Shown here piece after piece: positions 35,123 to 45,873 of a DNA stretch of 64,000 bases. The position numbers and the translations under genes are program-made. The stretch's first letter is position 1. The number at the start of each line of letters is the position of its first letter. This DNA is from Phytophthora sp. 'mugwort' (lineage: Eukaryota; Oomycota; Peronosporomycetes; Peronosporales; Peronosporaceae). The notes beneath the pieces are model-generated. The model was not told where the DNA came from and did not search any database. It saw nothing but the letters and a program-made list of their open reading frames with translations. The DNA is taken from NCBI GenBank assembly GCA_033558025.1, contig JAUCEF010000007.1, positions 8,308,001 to 8,372,000 of the forward strand, written 5' to 3'.

Positions 35123-35893
35123 ACACATCCCAGCTACGGTAATAGTCGAGAGTCATGCGGCTGTGGCTATACCCACGACGCGGTGAGCTGCGAGTCGTGC
35201 TACGCCGCGTGTTATCGCGTTCACACCGTTCCGTCGCCTGCCGAAGCTGGTGCAGCGACCGCTCGTAGCAACCAATCCAATGCCGCTCGTGCCCCGCGGG
35301 CGGCTACTAAAGCACCCGCTCTTCCCACTCCGCTCGCGTGGGCCGGCGTACGTGGCTGCAATAGAGGCACCCCTCACGAAGGTGCACGTAACCCAATTGC
35401 CACGAGTCCGCCGACATCCTGCAGACGCGCCTTCGCAGGTCGTCAATAGAGTGTTCGCCATGTGTCATCGCACGCTGTTCGAGCCATGACGTGAAGGAAT
35501 CCCTTTCACGTCGCGCCGCATTCCAGCGCCTGATGAAGGCACACCATGAGCGTTGCAGGGCGTCGTGTGTGAAGGCGTGGCTCGTCGTCTTGCTCTTCGT
35601 TGCGCGGTACGTCGAAAGTACTACTTCATCTCATCTAACGGCTCCGGTGCATCAGCGCCCTCGAGGCTGTATAGCCGCCACGGCTTTAGGTCGGCGTCCA
35701 TTACGAGAGGAGCCGGGACCAGTCTTTTTGCCGGCTCCAGGCGTGGGGCGTAGTCGTCGACTTCAAACGTGTCGCGAGGTCTTGGCATGATTGTCGTCGC
35801 GCTTGTTCGACAATGCGATTGCCGAGCAGTATCGTCGCTCCAACGGTATGATGGGTGGTGATTCGAGTGAGATTCGGGTATCGGCGCATCCAC
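34984..35893 (-). pseudogene. Antisense coding-like stretch beside the gypsy 3' end
   Basis: On the strand opposite to the gypsy pol, a nearly continuous coding trace runs from 35893 downwards. It starts with a frame containing EVDDYAPRLEPAKRLVPAPL and EPLDEMK, hits a stop near 35619, and shifts frame. It then reads THDALQRSWCAFIRRWNAAR, FTSWLEQRAMTHGEHSIDDL and CLYCSHVRRPTRAEWEERVL. After one further stop (near 35310) it continues as an Arg/Ser-rich tail (TRSRQRSLSRSRSRYAGSG). Composition and continuity look protein-coding, with at least three disruptions. I do not recognise the family; it may be an extra antisense gene of the element or a separate inserted fragment. Confidence 0.45.
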
Positions 35894-37094
35894 TGTACTG
35901 CGCGTTGCAGGAACGGTATGCTACAGTACGCGCTTACAATACGACGTAACGGGCCATCCTGTTACATAACTAAATATGTTTATTACATATTACATAAGTA
36001 GGCAGACATCCTCCGGATTGGCTGATAAGTGGGGAGCCAGAACCGTTACAGCCAATCAAGAGTTCCACATTTGAGTGGCCCACAGATGGCCGGGCCATTT
36101 TGTTAAAAATAAAACAGAGTTGAATTTACGGGTTTATTAGCACGCTTCCTACAGCTAATAGTGTAAATTACGTAACGATTGATCTCGTCCCACTAGAAAT
36201 TGAAAATAGTCTGTTAGGCAATTACCACGCCGTTTCAGAGTGAGAAGCTTTTTTGTCTTTTTGCCCTAATTCAAAATATGAGGCCTTCATGATACTAAAT
36301 CTAACAATACTGTGGAGTGCGAACCAGTTACGATTGCAGCTGTTGCGGGTGAACACGAGATCCTTACAGGAAGCCTTCTCTCCCGTTCGAGATGCTGCTT
36401 GCCCGTACACGAGGTCTTGAAGCTATTGTTCCCACTGGATTGAATGCGCAAGTCCATGCAGCTCTGTAGTCTCAAGAACGCGCGTGCAGAACCGGCTGAG
36501 GGAACTCCCACTATGTTTCTGCCGTTGCTGTGGAACGCTCGTCACTATTTCGCGATACCCTCACTTTTATCTCGCCTGAATAGCCGTAAAACACCCAAGC
36601 CACAGCCGCTCGAGATACGGGCTGTTTGTTGGTTGGCATCGCTGCTCGACAGCCAAGCCACAGCGCGCTACACCGACGGTAAATTCGGAGGGAGGGATTA
36701 TCTTGCTGAAGAACATCGAGGTCATGGCTCGCCCACCTAGCTTGAATTGACGGCGGCACCTCTGCGAGTATTTTCTCCCTGTAAGTGGCCTCGGTCTCAG
36801 ACACTTCTTTCGTGTTGAATATGCCTGTAGGCTTACGTGCACGCGATCCAATAGCAACCGTTTTCTCAGTAAAAGCCCATATTCAGAGTTTTCTGTCAAA
36901 CAGCGTTCCATCGGGCCGAGTCCCGCCCTGCTGACAGCGGCTAGCATCGGATGCGCGCAACAAAGTGCTGACGTTGACGCGACGCGTTGGTGCCGGTTCA
37001 TTCGGCAGCAAGCATCAGGTAGCGACGTCGCGGTTACGTAATGTAGAAGGTCTAGAAGGGCTACGGTACGCAACTGCGAAATCGCTTCCTGATG

Positions 37095-37154
37095 CTTCAG
37101 TTACCTACAACACCATACTCTTCGTTCAATGGACGGTGTTGTAGGTGCCTGAAC
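37095..37154. repeat. Inverted repeat / hairpin
   Basis: Arms CTTCAGTTACCTACAACACC and its near-complement GGTGTTGTAGGTGCCTGAAC pair at 17 of 20 positions, including a perfect 12-bp core (ACCTACAACACC with GGTGTTGTAGGT). About 20 bases separate the arms. It could be a remnant of a small inverted-repeat element; no flanking duplication was identified. Confidence 0.6.
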
Positions 37155-37389
37155 CTGCCATGACGTTCGGTCAACGTGCCACATGCCATAGGCTGATATT
37201 GCACGCCGGTCAGTGACAGCCTTAAGACACTGCTCTGGGATCACAGGTTACCTCTCTGCAATTTACCGAAAAGCGTATCCGACGGCATATCACAAGCAGT
37301 AGTCGCAGCACGAAAGATTGAACGCCTATCCAGCCGGTGTGTTTAGGATCTCGAGCGCACGCCTGCGCTCTTGGCGCCACCTCCCGCTG

Positions 37390-37560
37390 TTAGGGGCGCC
37401 GGATCGTTGCCACTCGAACCGCGCGCCTCCGAACGCGACACACCGTGTTAGGATGGAGGCCAAGTCGGTCGGCAACTTCCACCGAAAGACACTGCACTAC
37501 CACGTTAAGGCTGCGGGCCGCCACATTATTCGGCCGACGCTGGTGAATTAACGTCACCAG
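37390..37560 (-). pseudogene. Possible transposase helix-turn-helix fragment
   Basis: One minus-strand frame decodes to CLSVEVADRLGLHPNTVCRV followed by RRRAVRV. This has the look of a helix-turn-helix at the start of IS630/Tc1-type transposases (xxVADRLGLHxNTVxRxRR). The frame is short and no DDE core follows nearby in the same orientation, so at most it is a relic. A chance resemblance is possible. Confidence 0.3.
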
Positions 37561-38761
37561 TGACATGTTAAGAGTCGTGGGCGGCAGTGATAGAGACAAC
37601 TTGCATAACGGGGCGGCATCGAACCGACGGACAAAGTCACGGTCCAACCGATACCGCCAGCATGGAGTCTATTAGTGACCCCGGCGGCACCACGGGCGGC
37701 TTGAGTGTCGGCAGAGGCAGCCAGCATTGGCGACGGCACGGGCAACATGGGTGTCGGTGTGGCCTCACGGACACATAGAGCTCTGATCTGGCCGAAACCA
37801 ACGCCAGAGACGGCGAGGATATTGCTGTTGGCATAGTGGGTTTGGCTTTGGTTAATTATCCGACTTAATCAAAACCTAAAATGAGCCGTTCTTTCTGACA
37901 GCGGAGGTTCGCCGATGAGTAACGTTTGGGTCAAGCTTTTGTACATTAACACGTCATCCGCGACTCAAGGGAAACGGAATATAGCTTCCAGTGCGAGATT
38001 GGTGGCAAACGAAAACCGCAAATACAGAAAATGTAATAAAACAAAAGCGCATAGCCTTGCTCAATCTTTTCTCTATTCAATGTGACTCTTTAGAATAGGA
38101 TACGTTTCCCCGTTGTCGAGATATTGAATGATGAAGACTGGATCCAGCGCAAGGAGGCTATTGCGCAGTGAAAGCCGCTCAATCAAACAGTTGCATTTTA
38201 GAGTGCAACTCCTGCGCTGGTCTATTGTTTAGCATCCTGCCCGACTTCGTTCTGGCAGTCGAACAGTGAGGACCCGTACAGTGAGTACAGGAAACAACAC
38301 CCAGGCTTTACCTGGAGCAAACTGCCGGAACACCTACTCGACAGGCACTGTTTGTTCAGCTACGCGGTTCTGGTAGGCAAGTTAGTTCCTCCCCAAGAAT
38401 TGGCGGAAAAGGTACTACGCTTAGCAAGGGGTAGGTCAATAGTGGCATTCGCTCCGTCGTGATCCTCTGACCTCAAAACGATTCATTCTACTGGAGATAT
38501 TTTTTTCAACGGCCTGGATCATGAACCTATTTCGGCACTACACTTCGTAGCGATTGATCATGGGCTTAAACACCATGAGAAGTATATGTCCATATGAGTC
38601 TCGTAATTGCATTTGAGATTGCGGCGTTCGTTTTTCGAAACAACCACACTCACTGAGACCGGTATACCGTGTTAAATGAATTGCAGCGCCGTGTTGCGCC
38701 TTATGCTACGACTTTCACATATTTCTGGTACATGGGGCTAAAATTGCGGATTTGTTGTTTA

Positions 38762-38782
38762 TTGTGGTTTGCAGCCGTTTTG
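38762..38782 (+). repeat. Left terminal inverted repeat (21 bp)
   Basis: Perfect reverse complement of 41723-41743. The preceding dinucleotide TA matches the TA following the right repeat. Similarity stops immediately inside the element. Confidence 0.85.
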
Positions 38783-39662
38783 CCCTCCGATTTGAAGAGT
38801 TATATCGGACCCGCTTTTATTTAAGTCGTCGCTGGGCAAAGATTATGGGCGCCTATTTTCGACGATTTGCAGAAGGGGTTTTGTTCCTTCCCCCAACTGT
38901 CGCAGCTAAAACGGACTACATCTCCAAGTTGGGTCACGCCAACCACTTGCCCTCACACACAAGCGGAACAGACGGCAGCCTCGTAAGACACAACCGCGCG
39001 CTGAGCGAGCCACCTCGTGACCGACGACTTCATGCTGCTGTGACCGGGTATAACTCTTTCGCATGCTCTTTATTTAGCCGCATCGTGCTCATTATCTTGT
39101 CCTATTTACTGTCCAACGTGACAGAGATGCAAGCACGTTCTGCAGATGCTGGTGCCCTCCCCCCCTCCCCCCTAAGCAGATGCTAGTGTCCTCCCCCCAA
39201 CCCTTCTGGGCTCCGCCTTCTACCACCCACTAACACCTGCAATGATGGACCAACACGAATCAAGTAAGTATAGCATTCTCTTCCAGGTCGCTGTGCTATC
39301 CGATGCTAACTGTGCGTTGTATTGCGGTTGTGCTATGATGTGCTGCTACCGTGCTTATCTAGGCTAATGCGAATATACCCTAGGCATTACGCCGTTTATT
39401 CAACATTTTCGCTCTTAGGCGTATCTCTGTGTGCTTTCAAGACGAGGGTTGTGCTGTTGCTGGTGCTTTATTGTGCATGTACAGTTGCTTAGGTTGCTAC
39501 AAGGCGTGTATTGGTACCTGCAACCCTTACCTTCCAAGAGAATGTTTGAATAGAGGCCGAGGTCGGCCCAGACCGACGGGTCGACGGAACTTCATTGCCT
39601 CGCGTGCTGGATGTAGTTTTAATCGTTCGTGTTGGCGAGCCGCTTGGTAACTCGCGAGGAGG

Positions 39663-40447
39663 ATGGCGCAAGGACATTACGTTCGACCTAGACGAAGGAT
39701 ATGCTGCGTTTCCTACAAATTCCTAGCGAAGTATACGGAGGTTGCAGCAAGTCCTGAGGCAGCCAAGAAGCGTATTAAGCTTCACAGGGACAGCGATATC
39801 TACTTGAAGCGGACCAAGAACGATGGCCAATGCAAGTACGTACAGCTGTCAGCTAACAACCACTCAACACTCCGACATCGTTGACGTCGGCTGAAACCCG
39901 AGGGCCGTTTGGCGATCAAAGCGTTTCGATTTCAGGCGTTCCTGTACACCAGAAGCACCGTGAAGCTCCCAGCAGTTCCACCTCGCTACAGCTGCACGAA
40001 TAGAGCGAGCACGCGTTCAGCGCCTGGCCCACGAGGCAGCAAATGCTCTATCGTTTGGACCTATCGCAGCGCATCACCTCGACATCGTTCAGGCCAGGCG
40101 ACCTGACAGCACTCCGTTCGAGGTTCCTCAGGACGACACAATCGCTCAAGCAATTGAGCTGGATCGACAACGTGAGCTGGTCAGGGTCCAGCAAGCACAA
40201 CATGCGCAGAAAGAGACAGCACAGGGCGGATGATGTTCAACGGCGCGTGGATTCCTGTGTTAGTGGATCTATCAACCTCGGGCATGCAGTTGGTCTTCCC
40301 AACCACAACGTGTTTGCTACTGGCATTTTCCAATCGTTCACGCCTCCTTCACCGAGCAACCCCGAGCGGCAAGACATAGACCACATGCAAGATGATGACA
40401 TGGGCCAAGAAAGCGACGGAGACGCCGTTGCAACCACAACCGAATAG
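39663..40447 (+). pseudogene. Unassigned coding-like fragments inside the transposon
   Basis: Two plus-strand traces. The first (39663-39884) is basic, with AKKRIKLHRDSDIYLKRTKN. The second, around 39980-40225, decodes in a shifted frame to a helical, Gln/Ala-rich stretch (DDTIAQAIELDRQRELVRVQ). It is followed by an acidic end (DDDMGQESDGDAVATTTE, stop at 40445). I do not recognise a family. They could be a broken host gene captured between the TIRs or a second element gene. Confidence 0.3.
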
Positions 40448-40519
40448 GAAGAACGAATGTGCATTGTTGTTTACGGTAGCAATTCTACAGGCGTTTAGGG
40501 CATCAAACGTTTCGTCTCT

Positions 40520-41530
40520 TAATGAATCGCCAAGATATCCGTAGTGCTGGAATATGCCGTGGCAACCATTATCCTCAGGACGAGTGCATTGGCGCATTGC
40601 CACATGCAGCATTATTTCCCCCGGTTATTTCCCCCGGATACAGGGGAAAAACCAGGTTAGCGTGCTTCTGAACCACCTTTTCCGGAGACCGAAACAAGGC
40701 TCAATCGGGTTGAGCGGCGGACAATACGGTGGGAGAAGAAGCAGCCGAGCACCGCAGGCATGCACTGCTTCCACCAATTCCGAATACGCATGATTTTTGC
40801 GTTATCCATAATCACAATCGACCGAGGCAAAGGAAGGGTTCAGGTGCGGTACAACGCACTTGAGGAAGGCTTCATGAAACCGCCCTCTCGTAAATGTGCC
40901 CTCTGTCCAATCCCATTAAAAAGAGCCATTCACATCCAGCACCACCACGATAGACAATCGTTTTCCTGAAAAGGCAACTTCACGATGGTTTTGGTGTTGC
41001 ATCTCGACCAACCCTACCTATGGTAGATATGACGCCCGTCCTCTGCCGTCTCGTCGAGGAAATCGAGCTGCTTAGCAAACGAATATATGGACGCAACGTT
41101 GCTCGAATTATTTCGATCTCAGCTGGCACGGCTTCTCGCGCCGCTTTAGACAGCACTTTCCGGCTCAAATTCAGGGCGAAGTTCAGCACGCGACATATTG
41201 TAGACGTTGAAACGTTGGGTAATTCTGGAAAAAGAGACACTATGTGGTAACGCAATTCTTCGATGTAGAAAGTAGGATGGTCTTGAACGTAAGCCTTCAC
41301 AGCTTGCAGCACCTCATCTGGCCAGCGTTTTTGACGCCGCTTGTGCTCTGCATTGTCGTTGACGATACCATCGCGAAGTAAAAGGCTGTGCCAGCGGCGT
41401 ATTGTCCGTAGCTTAGGGCCAAGAGCTCGGATACGTTCGGAACGGGGACGTCGTACACGTGAAGGAGAGCTACTGCTCGCCAGCGGAAGTCATCGTGATA
41501 GGTCGAGCGTTTGCAAAATGAATAAATAGC
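40520..41530 (-). pseudogene. Degenerate Tc1/mariner-IS630-type transposase
   Basis: Read on the minus strand across frames. An N-terminal helix-turn-helix trace (KLRTIRRWHSLLLRDGIV) leads to a 110-codon frame (40980-41312) with FYIEELRYHIVSLFPEL and STSTICRVLNF plus SRKVLSKAARE, a second DNA-binding helix-turn-helix typical of these transposases. After a shift come LDFLDETAEDGRHIYHR (first catalytic Asp), SIVIMDNAKIM (second Asp, near 40820) and LLLLPPYCPPLNPIEPCFG (third acidic residue, near 40710). The usual FRHCGY-like end appears as GIFQHYGYL near 40540. Stops (for example after IYHR) and at least two frame changes make it inactive. It would have cut and pasted the element at TA sites. 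Confidence 0.78.
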
Positions 41531-41722
41531 TACGTGCGAGCTCAGTGGGTGGCGAAACTACTGTCCATTCGTTTTTTGCGCGGTCGAAGCGGCAAAACGG
41601 ACTTCTGTTTGCCAATTCAGACCCTGGCGCCTCATTTTCCTCTTTAAACCATTATATATGCAAACCGGACCATCTCTACAAATCGTATCCCCGATATCAG
41701 ATTTCAGAGCGTGTGGTTTTGC

Positions 41723-41743
41723 CAAAACGGCTGCAAACCACAA
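41723..41743 (-). repeat. Right terminal inverted repeat (21 bp)
   Basis: Perfect reverse complement of the left repeat, followed by TA. The transposase trace starts about 200 bases inside this end and reads away from it. Confidence 0.85.
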
Positions 41744-41745
41744 TA

Positions 41746-43108
41746 ACCATTTCTTAATAAGACGCATACGGATAGGTGGACAGTACTGATACCGTTTCCG
41801 ATCTGATGGTACAGTGTACCATTATCTGAATGGCAAGCTTCAAAGACCATCACTCACGCTTCCCAAAAGTTATTCACCAGATTTCTTTCTTGGATTTCCG
41901 CCTCTATGGCAATTCTTGAATCCTTTTGCCGAAACCAGAAACCGTTCGCGAAAAAAGCGTCGACACCTTCTGCTTACGATCTTCCGTTTCTTGCTGCCCT
42001 TCTACGGTTTCGACTAGCTGCATGCCGACGGACGCAATTGACTTTTCAAAGCGGTCGCGAAGCGAGCTCCTGCTGTTTAACATGGCGGCATACGCCCGCC
42101 GCTGCTGCCCAGCTCACCAGATGCAGGAACCATCTGGTGGCATCCCCAATCGCATTCTCTCGCAACCCCAATGCGCTGCTGAATGCAGCGATCTAGCTTG
42201 TTGTCTCGCCGCCATCCGCTCGGAGCTGCATGTCCTCGGGCACGGCCAGCGCCGGTGGAACGAGTTTGCCAAAGCTCAGCGCTTGCCGCACACATATATC
42301 AGCCTCGTTGCCGGTACCTGAAGTTTCGAGAGCATTCCTGCGCTAACATTAGCACAGCATCGCTTTTAGCATAGCGCGATACGCCTCGAATCCGGCGCCA
42401 AGTCCACCCAAAAATATCGTCCCGTCGGGAATAGACAAGCTTTTCGATTGCTGCTGCTTAGGATCTGGTTTTGGTCCCCCCCCTTCCAAAAATCCGTTCC
42501 TGATAACCTGCGGACAACTGATACTTATGAAGCCATGTGGTCAGGTCAGCTTAGCATTGGCAGGTCTTTTCTCCTGCAAAACTGTAAGACCCGCGCAATC
42601 CGATGCAGTTTAGGGGCCTGTCCATCGACAGGGCCCCCAAAAAATTAACAGCGAGGACGAGACATATTACGCGCGGCAAAACACCATACGGCGGGGTAAG
42701 CAAGCGTTACCCCTGCCCAGATTTAGCAGGTCGTGTACTCGCTTTTCGCTCTGCTCGCCTCTCTGCCAGCCACCCTTGCCCCGTTTCGCGCTGAGTAGTG
42801 CTAACCGACGCGAGCATCTCGGAAAAAGCAGAAGAGCCACCTGCAGTCACTGCTCCGCTCAGGACTTGGAGACCCGAGCAGAAAAGCGAACGTCCGTCGT
42901 CGCGTACTGACCCCAAGTGGCTTCCTCTCCTGTAAGCGAGCCACTTGATCGCTTGCTACCTCTGCGTCTGCCAGGCCCGGCCCGGCGCATTTGCAGCCCG
43001 TGCAGCCAGCGCCCAGGCCGAACTCAACCGCAAACCTTCCAGCCAGCAGCAAGTCGATCAGCAACTCTATCACTCAACTCAGTCAGCCAGCCACTTGTCC
43101 GCTTGACC
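41746..43108. other. Spacer with one decayed minus-strand coding trace
   Basis: Between about 42480 and 41870 the minus strand decodes, with stops and shifts, to pieces that look like protein: IPDGTIFLGGLGAGFEAYRA near 42430, GLRENAIGDATRWFLHLVSW near 42150 and FEKSIASVGMQLVETVEGQQ near 42020. The family is not recognised; it is probably a dead gene. From 42500 to 43100 I see only GC-rich upstream sequence of the next gene. Confidence 0.4.
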
Positions 43109-43114
43109 TCATTC
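43109..43114 (+). promoter_or_regulatory. Initiator-like TCATTC motif before the CCCH gene
   Basis: TCATTCGCAGCA lies 21 bases before the chosen ATG. It resembles the oomycete initiator core (TCAYTY), which sits close to the start codon because oomycete 5' leaders are short. It supports the start at 43130 over the in-frame ATG at 42917. Confidence 0.45.
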
Positions 43115-43129
43115 GCAGCAGCAGTTGAC

Positions 43130-45873
43130 ATGGCAGCAGCAGCAGGCTCGCCAACCGAGCCACAGCACGAGCCGGCACCCGTGGACCCCGCGTCCGAAGC
43201 AGCATCAACACCAGTCTCCACGGAGCAGCAGACGGCGCCACCCGAGACGGGCGAGCTTCTCGGCCGCGTGGCCACGGAGATCAGCCAGGCCTTCCAGTCG
43301 TCCCTTGTCCAGGTGCGTAAAATGCCAATGAGCCGTCTGCAATGGACGGAGCGCGAGAAGTACCAGCGGTGGCAGTGGCCGTCGACGACGCGGGGCTGCT
43401 CGCCCTCTGCGCAGCGACGCACCACCCCGTTTGTCTTCTCGGAGCTCCTTTCCGCGAGCGGGACCTTCCAGATTTTAACAGGTTCAAAACACTGACGATT
43501 ACTATGTGAAAACTTGTCATGCGTGGCATGACATCAATATATACAGGTCGTGTCGGACATCGGCCGTGAGTATGGCGTCGAGCCCGGCTCCAGCAAGTTT
43601 GCTTGGGTAAGTGCCTTTTTCATTAGCGTTCGCTGAATTTTCTAGTCCGATCTTGGCTACCGCTTATGATGGACCATCAATTAGTTAGCCATGTTGCATG
43701 TGTTAACTCAATTTGCTGCTGGCCGGGGCGACTTGCGCCAAGGCCAACGCCTCTCACTCTCGCTCGCTCATGACTGACTGATGTGATCTGCTGTCTATGA
43801 ACACTGGCTATGTCTATGAAGATGGAGAAAGGCGGTGCCGCTGTTGCACTAGCCAGCGAGCAGCTGCATGAGAAGGAGCTTGGCAGCGACGAGCTCAGCG
43901 ACGACGTGCGCCGCATCCTGCGTGAGCTCCAGACTTCGCGACTCCAAGTGCGTGAGCTGCAACAAGTTGTGGACGAGCTGCGTGACGAGCAGCTGCTGGC
44001 AAAGCAGCGCTTGGCACTTTTCGGTACATTGTCGACCAAATTGAAGCGCGAGCTTGTAGACGAACGACTGGCGCTTATTAACGCCAAAAACGAAATTAAG
44101 GAGCTGCGAAGAAGACGCAGCGGAGACGACTCAGGCTCAGGCGGCGGTCGCTCCCCACAGTCTCCGTCTTTGCAGGAACAAAGCGATAATCCGTGGAGTT
44201 CGCCGAATAAGCCCATTGCCGGTTCAGCTAGTGGTGCGACTGGATCGGGTGCCCCTAGTGGAGGCTCGACTGGCTCGAACCTTATGGCATTTAACTTTTA
44301 TGCTCCGACGGCTTCTAGAGGTGGACGTGATCAGGAGGGTGCTGATGATGAAGAGCCTCCGTCGCCTTCTTCGAGCACCCAGACACTCCGCAGCGCACTT
44401 ATGGGCCAGTTCTTGCCTTCGTCACTTCTAGACTCGCCGCAAGTTACTCCCAAGCACGCCAGACCTTTCATTGAGGACACCTTGGACGAAGACAAGGTTC
44501 CGCCTCCTAATCCTGAACCAAAGGACGACATGGAGTCGCTGTCACTCAATTTATCGCCGCTTGCTGAACAATCGACTAGCGCAACAGTGGAACAAGGTAA
44601 ACCCGAAGCGGGAGACGGGCTTGACGAGACAAGTCGGGGTGAGAGTGGGAGATTGTCAGTACCGAGATCGGCGGTGTCAATGCTACAGCTGTCCATGTTA
44701 TCAGAGCTCTTCGATGACATCCCAGTTGAAGAGTTGGAATTGATCTTACTGCGCTTCGATGGCCAGGAATCCGCAGCGATCGACCACATCTTACATACTC
44801 ACCCGAGCTTCAACCCTGCAGTCGGGACTGAAGGAACAGGAGAGAGCAGCAGCAGCCTGACAGCGATAGCATCACCCTCACCGTCTCGATCATCTTCGGT
44901 TGGACACGGCAAGACAAATTTGCACCGCAGCAGCAGCCAGAGCGGACCAAGCGGACCTCCGCCAGGCTCTTCAAGCAACTGGAAGACGGAGATCTGCATG
45001 TACTACATGCAAGGCAAATGCAACAAAACGCGCCGCACCTGCTCGTTTGCTCATGGTGAGATTGATCTGGTACGTCCGAGCGGCTCGAGTTCCAGTGGTG
45101 CTAGTGGCAGCAAGCATGGAGCCAGCTACAAGACTCGTCTTTGCCAAGCGTACGAAAATGGCACATGCACGAAATCACGTCGCGACTGTCCGATGGCACA
45201 TGGTGTGAACGACTTACGCGACGGCGGTTCCAGTAGCGTTGGTAGTTCAGGTAATCAACCGATTCTGCCCGCTGCGACTCCAAGATTGCAGAGCTACAAG
45301 ACTGAGCTGTGCTACTACTTTTTGAAGGGCAACTGCAACTACACGAAAGAGGAATGCCGCTTTGCTCACGGACAAGGCGATTTGCGTACGGTGGAGAGTA
45401 ATACCGCGCAGATCGCAGCGGCAGCCGCAGTTGGTTTTAGCGGAGATTTCCCGACGTCGCCCGTTCCGCCCCCACCGGCGATCTCGATGGAGAAGCAACT
45501 GCAGCTGCAACATCAGTACCAGCAGCAATACCACCAGCACCACCAGCCACCAGCAATTCCGCAGCAGCATCACCCGTTCCAGCCCCAGCCTCCTCCAGCC
45601 CAGCAGCAACAGAGTTTTGTGCCTCAACACCAACTTCAGCTGCAGCATTCTTCACGTGGATCTGGCGGACAGTTTGGTTTCCAGCACCAGCACCAACAAT
45701 ATGACATGGCTCCACAGCAGCAAAACCCTTACATGCAAGCTCCAGGTCAGTTCCGCTACTTGAAGAGCATGGAGGACAAACGCTCGACACCAGGTGGACG
45801 CCCACCACGACGAGACTCTGGATCGTCCTGGAGTAGTTTCGACGCGTCGGGTCTGCCACCGTCCGAGTATTAA
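43130..45873 (+). CDS. CUE-domain protein with three CCCH zinc fingers (3 exons)
   Basis: Model: exons 43130-43312, 43547-43606 and 43822-45873, 764 residues. Introns have GTGCGT...CAG and GTAAGT...AAG borders in phase 0, and the 60-base middle exon is the least certain part. After an Ala/Pro/Glu-rich start and a coiled-coil-like stretch (about 90-185) comes a CUE-like ubiquitin-binding helix bundle near 373-406 (MLSELFDDIPVEELELILLR). Three CCCH fingers of spacing C-x7-C-x6-C-x3-H follow near 468, 517 and 573, each introduced by WKTE or YKT (for example CYYFLKGNCNYTKEECRFAH). The tail is Gln/His/Pro-rich. CCCH fingers of this kind usually bind RNA, so a role in mRNA control linked to ubiquitin is inferred. 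The single open frame 43810-45873 alone would also give a nearly complete protein. Confidence 0.82.

Larger units (their letters stand above)
32090..35893 (+). mobile_element. Truncated Ty3/gypsy element with chromodomain
   Basis: The plus strand carries, in gypsy order, the very end of RT, RNase H, integrase, a GPY/F-type tail and a chromodomain, broken by several frame changes. Gag, protease and most of RT are missing, so the element is truncated at its 5' side near 32090. I cannot find a matching pair of LTRs. The AT-rich segment 35964-36178 (starting TGTTACATAAC, ending TTACGTAAC) could be a relic of a 3' LTR, but only weakly so. Confidence 0.82.
35894..38761. other. Spacer with decayed fragments, no intact gene
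   Basis: No complete gene is seen. The segment 35940-36180 is AT-rich with GTAAC/GTTAC inverted words and a 9-bp inverted repeat (GATTGGCTG at 36016, CAGCCAATC at 36049), possibly LTR debris. Around 36640-36830 the minus strand has a short coding-like trace (ETEATYREKILAEVPPSIQA). A strong hairpin lies at 37095-37154. Between 37390 and 37560 a transposase-like helix-turn-helix trace is present, listed separately. From 37870 to 38760 I see nothing beyond unstructured AT-balanced sequence. Confidence 0.5.
38762..41743 (-). mobile_element. Tc1/mariner-like DNA transposon with TIRs and TA duplication
   Basis: The 21 bases starting at 38762 (TTGTGGTTTGCAGCCGTTTTG) recur as a perfect reverse complement ending at 41743, and both ends are flanked by TA (38760-38761 and 41744-41745). 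TA target duplication is the hallmark of the Tc1/mariner/IS630 superfamily. The right half carries a degenerate DDE transposase on the minus strand. At 2982 bp the element is longer than a plain mariner; the left half (38783-40500) holds extra sequence including weak plus-strand coding traces. Confidence 0.8.

Noticed and set aside
35964..36178. A definite 3' LTR of the gypsy element
   Set aside because: The ends are only LTR-like, no purine tract precedes it and no second copy is in the window.
42917..43130. Start of the CCCH protein at the upstream in-frame ATG (42917)
   Set aside because: The extra 71 residues look like translated leader (Pro/Ser/Arg-rich, no domain) and an initiator-like motif lies just before the ATG at 43130.
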